Source of the DNA: Vacuolonema iberomarrocanum LEGE 07170 | Lineage (GTDB): Bacteria; Cyanobacteriota; Cyanobacteriia; Elainellales; Elainellaceae | Length of the DNA stretch: 64,000 nt | Direction of reading: 5' to 3' | Assembly: GCA_015207365.1 (NCBI GenBank) | Contig: JADEXA010000023.1 | Span: forward strand, 1-64,000 | Shown here: piece by piece, positions 1 through 8,971 of the stretch | How positions within the stretch are numbered: position 1 is the stretch's first letter | Layout: each line of letters begins with the position of its first letter | Made by a program: the position numbers and the translations under genes | The notes under the pieces: model-generated | What the model saw: the letters and a program-made list of their open reading frames with translations, nothing else | Database searches by the model: none | What the model was told of the DNA's origin: nothing

Positions 1-559
1 GGGTGACGGGGGGTGAGGCAATGGGAGAGGGTGGGTTTGGACTTGGTAGTGGGATTCCTTCTACGGGTTGCGGTGGTTCTACGGGTTGTGGCGGTTGCGT
101 AGGAGCGGGTGATGGGGGAGCAGAGGATTGCGGTGGAACCGGATCAGTTGTGGGTTGAGGAAGGGGAGCCGGAGCGGGCTGTGGCTGAGCTGTGGGGACA
201 GGAAAACTACGCGCAGGTTCCTGGGGCGGCGGTGCTGCGTTGGGTTGGGTGATTTGGGGTTGGGGATTGGGTTCTACTGCTGGGGCAGTCGGCGCAACGG
301 GTGCTGCGGTTGGTGCGACAGGGGCTGCTGCGGTGCCGATGCCGGGTTGTTCGGCCAGCTCGACCACCTCAATCGGCAACGGATTGGAAGCTTGAGGTTG
401 GGGTTGGCGCGATCGCCACCACGACGGCACGAGTAGAAACGACCCCCCATGCAGTCCCACCGAGCCCAGCAGCAACAGCATCCAAAATATTGACGGATTC
501 TTCCGTTCCCACGTTCGCCCGTCCCGGCTGGCAATGGAAACTCCAGCAAATGGCGACAT
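1..559 (-). CDS. TonB-like proline-rich membrane protein (partial)
   Basis: The reading frame is open from an ATG at 559 down to base 1, so about 186 N-terminal residues are present and the C-terminus lies outside the window. A short cytoplasmic stretch (about residues 1-24) is followed by one hydrophobic segment (about 25-45, rich in Leu with the motif FWMLLLLGSVGLHG) and then the motif PIEVVEL. After that comes a long periplasmic-type region dominated by Pro-Ala-Gln-Pro runs. This layout, an N-terminal anchor followed by PIEVVEL and a Pro-rich spacer, is typical of cyanobacterial energy-transducing TonB-family proteins. The diagnostic C-terminal TonB domain is not in the window, so a generic Pro-rich anchored protein remains possible. 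Base composition matches the rest of the window. Confidence 0.6.
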   Translation of the reverse strand, partial: MSPFAGVSIASRDGRTWERKNPSIFWMLLLLGSVGLHGGSFLLVPSWWRSRQPQPQASNPLPIEVVELAEQPGIGTAAAPVAPTAAPVAPTAPAVEPNPQPQITQPNAAPPPQEPARSFPVPTAQPQPAPAPLPQPTTDPVPPQSSAPPSPAPTQPPQPVEPPQPVEGIPLPSPNPPSPIASPPVT

Positions 560-1327
560 CCGACCGTTACACCCCCAAGATTGGTTCCTTCCTTACTTTT
601 AGCCTAGCGTGCTGGGCGATCGCATCAACCTCACCCACTCCATCAATCGTCCCCTGTTTCTCGTAGCCTTTGCGCCCGATCGAGCGATCGAGTTTGGGCT
701 AGTCTAGAATGCCCATTTTTGCGATGTGGCCAGCTTCTTGGACGCGATTTCGAGATAACTGCGTCCTTGATGAATTGTCGATGCAGCGCAGCCATCATTC
801 CGAGAACGCAAAAAGGAGCCTTGGTTTCGGGACTTTGGAATAGGGTTTTGGTCGTTGGGGCGATCATTCAAAAGCGCGACGGCTCAAATCAATCCTGACT
901 CAATGAAAACCAAAATCCGATCCTGTTTTGAAACCCTAATAGCGCGAGGATTTCAAACTATGATCCGTAGCAAGTTGTTGGTGGAGGGGTATAGATTGTT
1001 GCTTAATGATGTATTTCGCTGTGCTAACGGTATCCTACAGGCATTGCAATGACGCCATTTTCTTAGCGTAAACTCGGGCGGAAATCCCTACCATGGCTCA
1101 TTAAATATTGTTAGAAAATAAGCCGCCGCAACGTTAGTAAGCAGCTCACCGTTAAACGCTAAACAGCCTACGGTTTAATAAATAATGGGTTACCCGTTCA
1201 GCTTTTCCCTTCACCGTGGTTTATTACGATTTTTAGTGCACTTGATGGCTCTGCCCAGTTTAAATTTCTTTTTGTTTGTTTACCTAAGCCATTGCTCATT
1301 TTAGATAGGTTTGGATAGAGGAGTACA

Positions 1328-1540
1328 TTGTTGCTTAACCCAGCTTATCCGCACTCAAACGGTGTTTTCGCCACTTTTTTAGTCTGGTGTTCCTTGGTCA
1401 TAAGCTGTGGTTTTTGGGTGAATCTCAACACAATTGTTTACAAAGCGATCGCTCCCACAAACATTGACGACAGCGAATTTACAAACCTTCAAAAAAAGAT
1501 AAATTTTGCTTATCAACAATCAAAGAAGATTCAACGTTAA
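1328..1540 (+). CDS. Possible small membrane protein
   Basis: A 70-codon frame with a TTG start, preceded by a good Shine-Dalgarno-like GAGGAG with a 4-5 base spacer. It predicts one hydrophobic segment (about residues 12-33) followed by a polar, Lys/Gln-rich tail. I recognise no family. It lies in the long leader region of rbcL, and a frame of this length can occur by chance, so it is a weak candidate. Conservation in related genomes would decide. Confidence 0.25.
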   Translation: MLLNPAYPHSNGVFATFLVWCSLVISCGFWVNLNTIVYKAIAPTNIDDSEFTNLQKKINFAYQQSKKIQR

Positions 1541-1735
1541 GCTTATTGGATAGCTGATATATTTTGTGTTGAACCGATCAAAGCGGGGCATAAAGAAGCA
1601 GGGTAAACCGAACATAGTCGTATTGCTCTGGCAGTCCGTTCAGTCTGTCAGCTGAGTTCTAGTTGCCATTTGAACAAGCACCCTGATTCAAAGCTTCACC
1701 GATTCGTGATTAGTTTCAGACCAATGCCGATCAAC

Positions 1736-1756
1736 ATGTGAAATCTGTCTTCACAT
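1736..1756. promoter_or_regulatory. Inverted repeat upstream of rbcL
   Basis: ATGTGAA and TTCACAT form perfect 7-base arms around a 7-base spacer. A second, partly overlapping pair CCAATG/CATTGG (1721-1726 and 1754-1759) flanks it. It ends about 80 bases before the rbcL ATG. Dyads of this kind can be LysR-type (CbbR/RbcR-like) operators or 5'-UTR hairpins; which one applies cannot be told from sequence alone. Confidence 0.35.
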
Positions 1757-1837
1757 TGGTGGGTCTGCTTAATGTGTGTTGCGGCGCAATACACAGCGGT
1801 TTTTGCATGTCTATTGCAGTTCACAGGAAGGGAAACG

Positions 1838-3268
1838 ATGTCTTATTCGCAAACAAAAACCCAGGCGGGCAGTGGGTATCAGGCTGGGGTTAAAGATTAC
1901 CGCCTGACTTACTACACTCCCGACTACACACCTAAAGATACCGATATTCTTGCAGCGTTCCGGATGACTCCCCAGCCAGGGGTTCCTCCAGAGGAAGCAG
2001 GCGCAGCGGTTGCCGCAGAATCATCCACCGGAACCTGGACAACCGTGTGGACTGACCTGTTGACTGACCTCGACCGCTACAAAGGTCGTTGCTATGACCT
2101 CGAGCCGGTACGCGGTGAAGACAACCAGTACATTGCCTATATTGCTTATCCGCTAGACCTGTTTGAAGAAGGGTCTGTGACCAACATGCTTACCTCTATT
2201 GTGGGTAACGTGTTTGGTTTCAAAGCCCTGAAAGCGCTGCGATTGGAAGACCTGCGTATTCCTGTTGCTTACCTGAAGACGTTCCAGGGACCTCCCCACG
2301 GGATTACCGTTGAGCGAGACAAGTTGAACAAGTATGGTCGTCCGCTGTTGGGTTGCACCATCAAGCCGAAGCTCGGTCTGTCGGCGAAAAACTACGGTCG
2401 GGCTGTTTATGAGTGCCTGCGCGGTGGTTTGGACTTCACCAAAGACGACGAAAACATCAACTCTCAGCCGTTCCAACGGTGGCGCGATCGCTTCACCTTC
2501 GTCGCTGAAGCAATTCACAAGTCTCAGGCAGAAACCGGAGAAATCAAAGGCCACTACCTGAATTGCACCGCCGCCACAGTCGAGGAAATGCTGAAGCGGG
2601 CAGAATATGCCAAAGAGCTAGAAATGCCCATCGTCATGCATGACTTCTTGACGGCTGGTTTCACCGCCAACACAACACTATCTCACTGGTGCCGCGATAA
2701 TGGCTTGCTGCTCCACATCCACCGAGCTATGCACGCGGTAATTGACCGGCAGAAGAACCACGGGATGCACTTCCGCGTTCTGGCCAAGTGCTTGCGGATG
2801 TCGGGTGGTGACCACATTCACACCGGGACGGTTGTAGGCAAACTGGAAGGTGACAAAGCGATCACCCTCGGTTTCATCGACCTGCTCCGCGAAAACTACA
2901 TCGAGCGTGACCCCTCCCGTGGTGTGTACTTTACTCAGGATTGGGCGTCTATGCCGGGCGTAATGGCCGTGGCATCGGGTGGTATTCACGTTTGGCACAT
3001 GCCTGCGCTGGTCGACATCTTTGGCGATGAGTCCGTGCTGCAATTTGGTGGTGGAACGCTGGGTCACCCTTGGGGGAATGCGCCAGGTGCAACCGCCAAC
3101 CGGGTGGCTCTGGAAGCTTGCATCCAAGCTCGCAACGAAGGTCGTGACCTGATGCGTGAAGGTGGCGACATCATCCGTGAAGCGGCTCGCTGGTCGCCTG
3201 AATTGGCCGCTGCTTGCGAACTATGGAAGGAAATCAAGTTCGAGTTTGAAGCCGTAGATACCGTCTGA
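1838..3268 (+). CDS. rbcL: RuBisCO large subunit, form IB
   Basis: Catalytic subunit of ribulose-1,5-bisphosphate carboxylase/oxygenase, which fixes CO2 in the Calvin cycle inside carboxysomes. The 476-residue product has the standard cyanobacterial length. The active-site lysine motif KPKLGLS, the carbamylation-site region [10 protein letters not shown], the loop-6 segment [10 protein letters not shown] and the C-terminal [15 protein letters not shown] are all intact. The open frame extends upstream to 1772. The ATG at 1838 is preferred because the purine-rich AGGAAGGGA lies just before it and because MSYSQTKTQ is the usual N-terminus. It leads the operon with rbcX and rbcS, in the order typical of form IB. 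Confidence 0.99.
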   Translation: MSYSQTKTQAGSGYQAGVKDYRLTYYTPDYTPKDTDILAAFRMTPQPGVPPEEAGAAVAAESSTGTWTTVWTDLLTDLDRYKGRCYDLEPVRGEDNQYIAYIAYPLDLFEEGSVTNMLTSIVGNVFGFKALKALRLEDLRIPVAYLKTFQGPPHGITVERDKLNKYGRPLLGCTIKPKLGLSAKNYGRAVYECLRGGLDFTKDDENINSQPFQRWRDRFTFVAEAIHKSQAETGEIKGHYLNCTAATVEEMLKRAEYAKELEMPIVMHDFLTAGFTANTTLSHWCRDNGLLLHIHRAMHAVIDRQKNHGMHFRVLAKCLRMSGGDHIHTGTVVGKLEGDKAITLGFIDLLRENYIERDPSRGVYFTQDWASMPGVMAVASGGIHVWHMPALVDIFGDESVLQFGGGTLGHPWGNAPGATANRVALEACIQARNEGRDLMREGGDIIREAARWSPELAAACELWKEIKFEFEAVDTV

Positions 3269-3343
3269 GGCTGTGGGATAGGGGATTCTGGGGTGTGGAG
3301 GGGCATTGCCGTTTCATCCCCATTCCCCTTCCCCCGTGAGGCT

Positions 3344-3775
3344 ATGGATCTGAAACAAATCGCCAAAGATACCGCTAAAACGGTCATCAGTTACCTCACC
3401 TATCAGGCAGTGAGAACAGTGATTGCTCAATTGAGTGAAACCGATCCGCCCACGGCACTATGGCTTCAGCAATTTTCGACACGCGAACGAGTGCAAGATG
3501 GTGAAGCCTATATGCAGAGCTTGCTGCAAGAGAAGGCTGCTCTTGGCTTTCGGATTTTGACAGTGCGGGAGCATCTAGCGAACGAAATTTGCGAATTTCT
3601 ACCAGAAATGGTGCAAACCGGGATTCAAGAATCGAATTTGAATCTCCGCTGTCAACAACTGGAACGCATGACCCAGGTGATGCCAGACAGTACCGATGCC
3701 ACAGACACCGCTGATACGAATCGCGACGATCGCCCTGGTAATGCTTCTGCTCCCGAAACGGAGAGTGAGCCCTAG
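3344..3775 (+). CDS. rbcX: RuBisCO assembly chaperone RbcX
   Basis: RbcX is a small helical homodimer that clamps the C-terminal tail of newly folded RbcL and promotes assembly of the L8 core. The 143-residue product begins MDLKQIAKDTAKTVISYLTY and contains the conserved helical region with WLQQFS and ENAYLQ-like elements (here GEAYMQSLL). The last ~30 residues are a hydrophilic Asp/Thr/Glu-rich tail of the kind that varies between species. The frame is open further upstream, but the ATG at 3344 gives the family N-terminus. It sits 75 bases after rbcL and 164 bases before rbcS. Confidence 0.96.
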   Translation: MDLKQIAKDTAKTVISYLTYQAVRTVIAQLSETDPPTALWLQQFSTRERVQDGEAYMQSLLQEKAALGFRILTVREHLANEICEFLPEMVQTGIQESNLNLRCQQLERMTQVMPDSTDATDTADTNRDDRPGNASAPETESEP

Positions 3776-3939
3776 CCAGGAAACGTGACCCGCGTTGGTG
3801 TTCTTCAGCATCTTTGCCAATAGAGTGTTCGATCTGCTGTTTGCCAGCTCTTTCCAGCTCATTCTTTTCCCAAATAGTCTCAACCTGATGTTGAACTGTT
3901 TGCCCGGTCTTTTAACGTATTGAGAAACTGAGAGAAACT

Positions 3940-4299
3940 ATGAAGACTTTACCCAAAGAGACGCGTTACGAAACCTTTTCCTATCTGCCGCCGTTGACGG
4001 ATGCGCAGATCACGCGCCAGATTCAGTACATGCTGGATCAAGGCTATATTCCTTGCGTCGAGTTCAATGAAACTTCTGACCCCGAAGTCCACTACTGGAC
4101 CATGTGGAAGCTGCCTCTGTTCAATGCACAGAGCCCTCAGGAAGTGCTGACAGAAGTGCAACAGTGCCGTTCGGAGTACTCGAACTGCTTCGTGCGTATT
4201 GTAGGCTTTGACAACATCCGTCAGTGCCAGGTGATGTTTTTCATCGTGCACAAGCCTAACTCTAACAACAACAACTTTAGCGGTGGCTATCGCTACTAA
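3940..4299 (+). CDS. rbcS: RuBisCO small subunit
   Basis: Small subunit that caps the RbcL octamer to form L8S8. The 119-residue product has the family N-terminus [20 protein letters not shown], the [10 protein letters not shown] block and the [15 protein letters not shown] core. After the usual end comes a short Asn-rich tail ([13 protein letters not shown]), a little longer than in many cyanobacteria. It closes the rbcLXS operon. Downstream are a dispersed palindrome (4686-4780) and a hairpin terminator (4797-4845). Confidence 0.98.
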   Translation: MKTLPKETRYETFSYLPPLTDAQITRQIQYMLDQGYIPCVEFNETSDPEVHYWTMWKLPLFNAQSPQEVLTEVQQCRSEYSNCFVRIVGFDNIRQCQVMFFIVHKPNSNNNNFSGGYRY

Positions 4300-4685
4300 G
4301 CACAGGCAGGGCCTTTGGCGCAAGGTAACGCTTGCTTGAGAAGTTGAGCTGTTTTCATCTGAAAATACCTGATTGCAACCCTTCTCCCCATTCGCCCTTT
4401 CTGTTGCTGACGGAGTTCCAGTCGTCCTCAACGCGCTCATCCTGCTTGCTCAGATAGGATGAGTGCCATTAAGAGGGAAAGACGCAGAGAGATGGCTGGA
4501 ACTCTTCTATTCTTGCTTTTGATTCTTGCCTTTGTTAGGGGCACTGGGTTTTCGACGAAAGTTCTTCTGATGGGAGGACTTGCGTGAGAAACTCGGTGTC
4601 TGATTCTGTATCTTGGAGTGCATGTTCGCTGACAGATTATCGTTAGAGCTTGATTCTTTCTAGATTCCCGCTTGTGCAGGAATAA
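4300..4685. other. rbcS-comB intergenic region
   Basis: No supported gene in this stretch. A weak hairpin is formed by CATCCT...AGGATG near 4438-4461. The rest shows no coding periodicity that I can defend. It is followed by the family A palindrome and the convergent terminator. Confidence 0.5.
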
Positions 4686-4780
4686 TATAGCGCTATGCGC
4701 GTTAGTTAAGTACGGTTGTGTGTGGCGCGCCGCGCCACACACAACCGTTGCTGTGCTTAATGCGGTTGCACACCGCTATA
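4686..4780. repeat. Family A dispersed palindrome, copy 1
   Basis: A 95-base element bounded by TATAGCG and CGCTATA, with a GC-rich self-complementary centre. This copy has the centre variant TGTGTGGCGCGCC / GCGCCACACA, whereas the other copies have GGGGCGCGCC / GCGCCCC. Near-identical copies lie at 18121-18224, 24326-24420, 42806-42900 and 58619-58713. The element has no coding capacity. It sits in the 3' region of the rbc operon. Confidence 0.9.
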
Positions 4781-4796
4781 TTTTTTGATGTAAAAG

Positions 4797-4845
4797 TAAA
4801 AACGCGGTAGAAGGTTTGGAATCCGAACCTTCTACCGCGTTTTTA
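4797..4845. terminator. Bidirectional terminator between rbcS and comB
   Basis: AAAACGCGGTAGAAGGTT pairs with AACCTTCTACCGCGTTTT around a 9-base loop. The flanking A and T runs give each strand a U-tract after the stem. The position between two convergent genes fits a shared Rho-independent terminator. Confidence 0.85.
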
Positions 4846-4854
4846 GATAGATTG

Positions 4855-5613
4855 CTAGTTGCTGGCGATCGCCGGGACAGCCTGAGCAACCAACACGCCC
4901 GGTTCGCGTTGGATGGGCAATACATCCAGGGTGTCTAGTTGAGCGCAATAGACAATATCGTCATCGCAGTTAAGCCGCAAGAGGCGCTGTCCATGGCTAG
5001 CGTTGCGGAGTAAGCCCACCAGGTCATCTTTCCAGGTGAGGTAAAGGGCAACAGCGGCGATCGCCTCGTCGTTACCTGCTAGCGCTGTCACCGATACACC
5101 TAAAGACTCTGCTAAACCTTGCAGGATAGCTCCGGCACAGACGGTATCTTCGAGGGAGTAGGAGCCTTCCCAACCTGAGCCAACGATCCACAGCGTTTGA
5201 GCAGGGTTTTGAACCAGGTGCCCAACGACGGTGCTGCGATTGACCAGAGCGGCTGCGAGTACCGTTTTGGCCGATTCGATGCTTTTGAGTGCGCGGGTTC
5301 CGTTCGTTGTACTGATGAACAGGCGTCGACCGGAAACAGCGTCTGAGGTGCAGCCGAGGGGTGAGTTGCCAAAGTCAAATCCTTCGACAGCGGCTCCGCC
5401 CCGTTCCCCCGCACGAATCCGTTTTTCGGAAGGCCATTGCTCACTCACATGCTTCAGCTCATCTAGATTGCTAAAGACTTGAACCGCTTCAGCCCCAGCG
5501 GCGAGCGCGGTAGACATCGTCGTTGTGGCCCGAAGGACATCAACAGCGATCGCACAATCGGGAATTGTATGCGTCGGAATTTCTTCTGGCGTGTGATAAA
5601 CAAGTACCTTCAC
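4855..5613 (-). CDS. comB: 2-phosphosulfolactate phosphatase family protein (ComB)
   Basis: Member of the ComB family, Mg-dependent phosphatases first described in coenzyme M biosynthesis (2-phosphosulfolactate to sulfolactate) and widespread in cyanobacteria, where the physiological substrate is unclear. Family hallmarks are [13 protein letters not shown] near the N-terminus, [18 protein letters not shown] and STTNGTRAL. The longest frame starts at a TTG at 5643. I prefer the GTG at 5613, about 252 aa, because AAGGAAGAG lies about 10 bases upstream and [11 protein letters not shown] is the family N-terminus. It converges on rbcS. Confidence 0.85.
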   Translation of the reverse strand: MKVLVYHTPEEIPTHTIPDCAIAVDVLRATTTMSTALAAGAEAVQVFSNLDELKHVSEQWPSEKRIRAGERGGAAVEGFDFGNSPLGCTSDAVSGRRLFISTTNGTRALKSIESAKTVLAAALVNRSTVVGHLVQNPAQTLWIVGSGWEGSYSLEDTVCAGAILQGLAESLGVSVTALAGNDEAIAAVALYLTWKDDLVGLLRNASHGQRLLRLNCDDDIVYCAQLDTLDVLPIQREPGVLVAQAVPAIASN

Positions 5614-5928
5614 AGGCGGATGCTCTTCCTTAACAAACTGCAATAATGTTGAGTTCTATCTTAGTACGGTGCGTTACATACGAGTGTGGGAAGACGCCCA
5701 TGCACATTGCTATGCCTACTATCGAAAAACGCATAGTGTCCCTCGGCAGTGTGCCACTATTGTGGCAGAAAAGATGCAGGAAACCGGAAGGAATAAGGTA
5801 AAACAGTTCTCGAACTAAAGGCGATGAGACAGGGTTATGGCTTCTCCGCAGAGATGAACAGGCGTGTGGAGTCGAATGCACCATCCAAAAAGCAGGTTTA
5901 GTGGTATCGGTTAAAGGGGGCAGCGGCT

Positions 5929-6420
5929 ATGAAAGGAGGGGGCAAATATCAACCGTTGTCGGACTATCTGCGCCAGAGCGGGCAGCAGGAAGTCGTTCTT
6001 TCATTGGCAGAGATTGAAAAAATTTTGGGCGATCGCCTACCTGCCTCTGCGCGTCGCCAGCGAGCCTGGTGGAGCAACCGCAGTAAAGGTGCGTTGCAGG
6101 CATCGGCATGGATGGGAGCCGATTATATGGTGAAGCGTCTGGATCTTGAAGCCGAAACGATCACCTTTCACCGACCGCCTGACCGTTATGTGGTCAAACA
6201 GGTGGATGGCGTTGTGCAGTGGGATGGGGAGCTAATTCGTTCTCTGCGGCAACATATGGATATGACCCAACAGCAGTTTGCGGATGAGTTGGGGGTACGC
6301 CAAAAAACAGTGAGCGAGTGGGAAACCGGTGTTTATCAACCGACTCGCGCGAGTTCTAAACACCTCATGCGGGTTGCTCAGGATCAGGGCTTTGTCTGGG
6401 ATGTGGAAGAAGACGGGTAA
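5929..6420 (+). CDS. DUF7662 plus XRE-type HTH regulator
   Basis: 163 residues in two parts. Residues 1-90 resemble the DUF7662 module (KYQPLSDYL ... LPASARRQRAWWSN ... AWMGADYMV), a small domain often found near defence or regulatory genes. Residues 100-155 form an XRE/Cro-type helix-turn-helix (IRSLRQHMDMTQQQFADELG, then VRQKTVSEWETG). It is probably a DNA-binding regulator. Its target is unknown, but it lies on the opposite strand about 1.7 kb from the start of the AT-rich HEPN gene. The ATG follows AAAGGGGGC, a good ribosome-binding site. Confidence 0.75.
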   Translation: MKGGGKYQPLSDYLRQSGQQEVVLSLAEIEKILGDRLPASARRQRAWWSNRSKGALQASAWMGADYMVKRLDLEAETITFHRPPDRYVVKQVDGVVQWDGELIRSLRQHMDMTQQQFADELGVRQKTVSEWETGVYQPTRASSKHLMRVAQDQGFVWDVEEDG

Positions 6421-6669
6421 GCGTGACCCCACTGCTCAATTTGTCTATTGTCACCGCCGATTGGTCAGCAGGAATTACCGAAGCTGCTGTGATGTTACGG
6501 TCATATTCTAGAGACCTCGCCGTTCCGTGCTCGGCTAAGGAAAGCATGACGTAAGCATTGGTCAAAAAAGCAGCTAACAGATCCCATTCAACAGGGGGCA
6601 AGGCGTCTAGATAATGCTCATCACTAGGGTCAGCGAGCCCCTGACGGTAGCAGAAGCCGGGGGAAGTAG
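6365..6669 (-). pseudogene. Unidentified minus-strand coding remnant
   Basis: A frame on the minus strand reads as plausible protein with segments such as RQGLADPSDEHYLDALPPVE and DLLAAFLTNAYVMLSLAEHG. It has no ATG or GTG after the upstream stop, only a TTG at 6601, and it overlaps the 3' end of the DUF7662-XRE gene. It could be a decayed gene or a chance frame. I do not recognise the family. Confidence 0.25.
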
Positions 6670-6779
6670 TCTTCTGCCGCCAGACCTAACTCGTAACAAT
6701 TCCCCTGACATTAAACATGAGGTTGGAGAAGGTGATTCAAGAACTGGAAAGTAAGAAGAAGAGTGAGAAGAAATTTGCC

Positions 6780-8147
6780 TTACTCTTCTAATATTTTAGG
6801 TTTGAGTGATGTGTAGACTAAGCTGCCTGAATCATCGCGTTCGATATAACTTCCTTCGTAGTTTAATACTCTGAGAATCAGCCTAATTAACAGACTGTTA
6901 ATTCTCATGTGATACTTAAGTAGCTTGTCGTAGTCGTTATACTGCCCTGTGTGAACAAGTTTAGATCTAATTTCTGCAAAATCCATTTCTGGAAAAAGAT
7001 CGTCATACTCTACCTGATAAAAGCCAAGTAATCTTTCTGTTTTCTCATATAGAGATGAAATTGCATTATCGTTCACCCTTGCTTCTAACTTTCGACAATA
7101 GATATCATACCTGTCAAGTGATTTTGAATCATCAGGATTTTCCTGGGCGAGAGTTTCTCTCTCATCACTAAGCATAAGAGATATCTTTTCTCTGATCTTA
7201 TTTAGAAGGGTTTTGGAGATCAACCTTTCTCGATTTTTAATCTCATTCTTGCTGAATTGAGCAGTGAAGCTTTCTAAGCAAACGAACAATAATAAAATTT
7301 GTGTAGCAGTTATGCTGCTGCGAAATGATTCTACATACCAATACATTGCTGGGAAGAGCCCAGATTTTTCTACTGTTGAGAAAGTTAATCCTGATAAAAC
7401 GTCTTTTAGGAACTGTGCTTGATGAGGTAGTTGTATTGGTGTGATTCCAATCTTTTTCGACTCGCCTCTTATGGTTCCTTTCCAATATTCTTGGATGAAT
7501 GCTGTATCTTCTGTGTATTCAATTTCGTAAATTGAGTCTATATAGTCACCTTTGCAGAAAGATAAGAGCATCATTATTACTCCACAGCAATAACTAAAAT
7601 TTACCTCTTGGACTTCTGGTTTCTTTTCTATAGTAAGTTCGGAGCTGAGAGCTAACAGTATCTCTCTGTCCCTTATTTCACCTGCTGGTTCAATATGAAA
7701 ATGGATTCCTCCTGTGGGAAATTCAGATTGACCTTGACAGATATGCTTCCTGCTAAGGAGCCCATATGTAACTTTATGCTTATATATGGAAGTATCTGAC
7801 TGAGCGATTTCAGAGTTCTTAATATATACCTGATGCAGTATAAGATCAGGGGCAAATGAGGTGTCACGATGAACTTTTGATATCAACGCGTATCTCTCAG
7901 AGGTCTCCCCTGAAATTTCATATGTTCCTTTGAATGGTTGAACGTACTGATTGCCCGAATGATATCCAATTTGTTCGACCCCTCTTTTGGAGTTGACTTT
8001 GTACAACACCTCATCGGGCAAATGTAAAAGTATATGGCCGCTGTCGTGAAAAGTGATTTCTACATTTTCAAGACTCACTGGGTTATTGTCTTCAGCATCC
8101 TGCTTGTTGAAAGTTCCTGTGAAACGTATGCTTTTGATCTGTTTCAT
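6780..8147 (-). CDS. HEPN-domain, ApeA-like candidate defence protein
   Basis: About 455 residues when started at the ATG at 8147; the frame extends to a TTG at 8219. The N-terminal half (about 1-190) is rich in predicted beta-strands. The C-terminal half is helical and contains IRSKLVHTG, an R-x4-H motif as found in HEPN ribonucleases. This two-part architecture resembles ApeA-type proteins (N-terminal ApeA domain plus HEPN), whose known member cleaves tRNA during phage infection. The gene is visibly AT-rich, has almost no HIP1 sites and uses codons unlike its neighbours, which suggests recent transfer. It stands alone, with no obvious antitoxin. The ApeA assignment is an inference from layout and the motif. 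Confidence 0.6.
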   Translation of the reverse strand: MKQIKSIRFTGTFNKQDAEDNNPVSLENVEITFHDSGHILLHLPDEVLYKVNSKRGVEQIGYHSGNQYVQPFKGTYEISGETSERYALISKVHRDTSFAPDLILHQVYIKNSEIAQSDTSIYKHKVTYGLLSRKHICQGQSEFPTGGIHFHIEPAGEIRDREILLALSSELTIEKKPEVQEVNFSYCCGVIMMLLSFCKGDYIDSIYEIEYTEDTAFIQEYWKGTIRGESKKIGITPIQLPHQAQFLKDVLSGLTFSTVEKSGLFPAMYWYVESFRSSITATQILLLFVCLESFTAQFSKNEIKNRERLISKTLLNKIREKISLMLSDERETLAQENPDDSKSLDRYDIYCRKLEARVNDNAISSLYEKTERLLGFYQVEYDDLFPEMDFAEIRSKLVHTGQYNDYDKLLKYHMRINSLLIRLILRVLNYEGSYIERDDSGSLVYTSLKPKILEE

Positions 8148-8462
8148 AGCAGTATTAATTTGATTTGGCTTTGTTGCATGGAAAAGCGAATTAGGGAGGT
8201 AATAGAGTTTGATTACCAAACCAAACTGCTATCTGTATAAAACACCCGTACCACATCTGCAATTGGTCTGAGTATAACTTTGCCGTGGAGCAACGGAGCA
8301 GCCTCAACTTCTGAATCACAGAAGAAGTCCTCAATTAAAGGGAGGTCAGTAGAAAGAATGAAGGGAGGGATATTTCTCAAACCTAAAGTGGGTCTGAAAC
8401 CTTTGCCTTAATAACGTTTACATAGGGCAGAGGTTGCGAAGCATAATCGGGTCTACTTTCCC

Positions 8463-8873
8463 TTAGGGTTGGGAGTAGGGAATACAGGTTTTTGGAGCAA
8501 CCGTCTGGGCGATCGCCTCTGCCAAGGCAAAATCCAAAGCGGTCAAGCCTCCTGCGTCGTGCGTTGTTAGCGAAATCATGACCCGGTTGTAGGAAATCAT
8601 TAGGTCGGGATGATGCCCCAGCGATTCTGCGGGTTCGACCAGGGTATTGACGAAGGCGATCGCGTCCACAAAATCGGTTAACTCGTAGGTGCAGAGCAAG
8701 GTGTCTCCCTCGCGTGACCAATCGGGGATTGCCTGGAGTTGCTGAGCGATCGCCTCCTCAGACAACCGCTCTTCTGCTGCTTGGACTATGCTAGGCGCTA
8801 GCCACACTTGTGCCATGAGTAACGCCAGAGCCAACGGGCGGCGAGCGTTACTCCAAATCCAGTGCATTCTCAT
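8463..8873 (-). CDS. Exported pterin-4a-carbinolamine dehydratase
   Basis: Dehydrates 4a-hydroxytetrahydrobiopterin, recycling pterin cofactors. The catalytic core is clear: LGHHPDLMISYNRV, then LTTHDAGGLTALDFALA, with the expected histidines. Unusually, the domain is preceded by a hydrophobic stretch (RRPLALALLMAQVWLAPS ... QAAEE) that looks like a Sec signal peptide with cleavage after VQA. I chose the ATG at 8873 (136 aa) because AAAGG lies a few bases upstream; the frame extends to 8912. A pterin dehydratase outside the cytoplasm is not expected. PCD-like folds also serve RuBisCO assembly in plants (RAF2) and alpha-carboxysomes (acRAF), but the intact catalytic histidines favour an enzyme. 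Confidence 0.85.
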   Translation of the reverse strand: MRMHWIWSNARRPLALALLMAQVWLAPSIVQAAEERLSEEAIAQQLQAIPDWSREGDTLLCTYELTDFVDAIAFVNTLVEPAESLGHHPDLMISYNRVMISLTTHDAGGLTALDFALAEAIAQTVAPKTCIPYSQP

Positions 8874-8971
8874 GGTTTGACCTTTTGGTTCTCTGAATAC
8901 CTGATTGAGCAAACCGTCAATGGACGGTCAAATCCACCCCTATAGCGACGCTGGCATTTTGCAGGCGACTT

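Larger units (their letters stand above)
560..1837. other. Long intergenic region upstream of rbcL
   Basis: About 1.28 kb separates the TonB-like start from rbcL. It holds one weak small-ORF candidate (1328-1540) and a compact inverted repeat at 1736-1756. No other convincing coding frame is visible. It probably contains the rbc promoter and a long 5' untranslated leader, but I could not place -10/-35 boxes with confidence. Confidence 0.6.

Noticed and set aside
3949..4440. Minus-strand frame opposite rbcS
   Set aside because: Antisense shadow of rbcS with no start context or family.
4686..4780. Family A element as a plain transcription terminator
   Set aside because: The same 95 bases occur at five unlinked sites, one inside a gene, so a mobile repeat is the better call, even if it can also terminate.
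8383..8721. Second minus-strand frame overlapping the pterin dehydratase
   Set aside because: Arg/Gly-rich shadow of the real frame.
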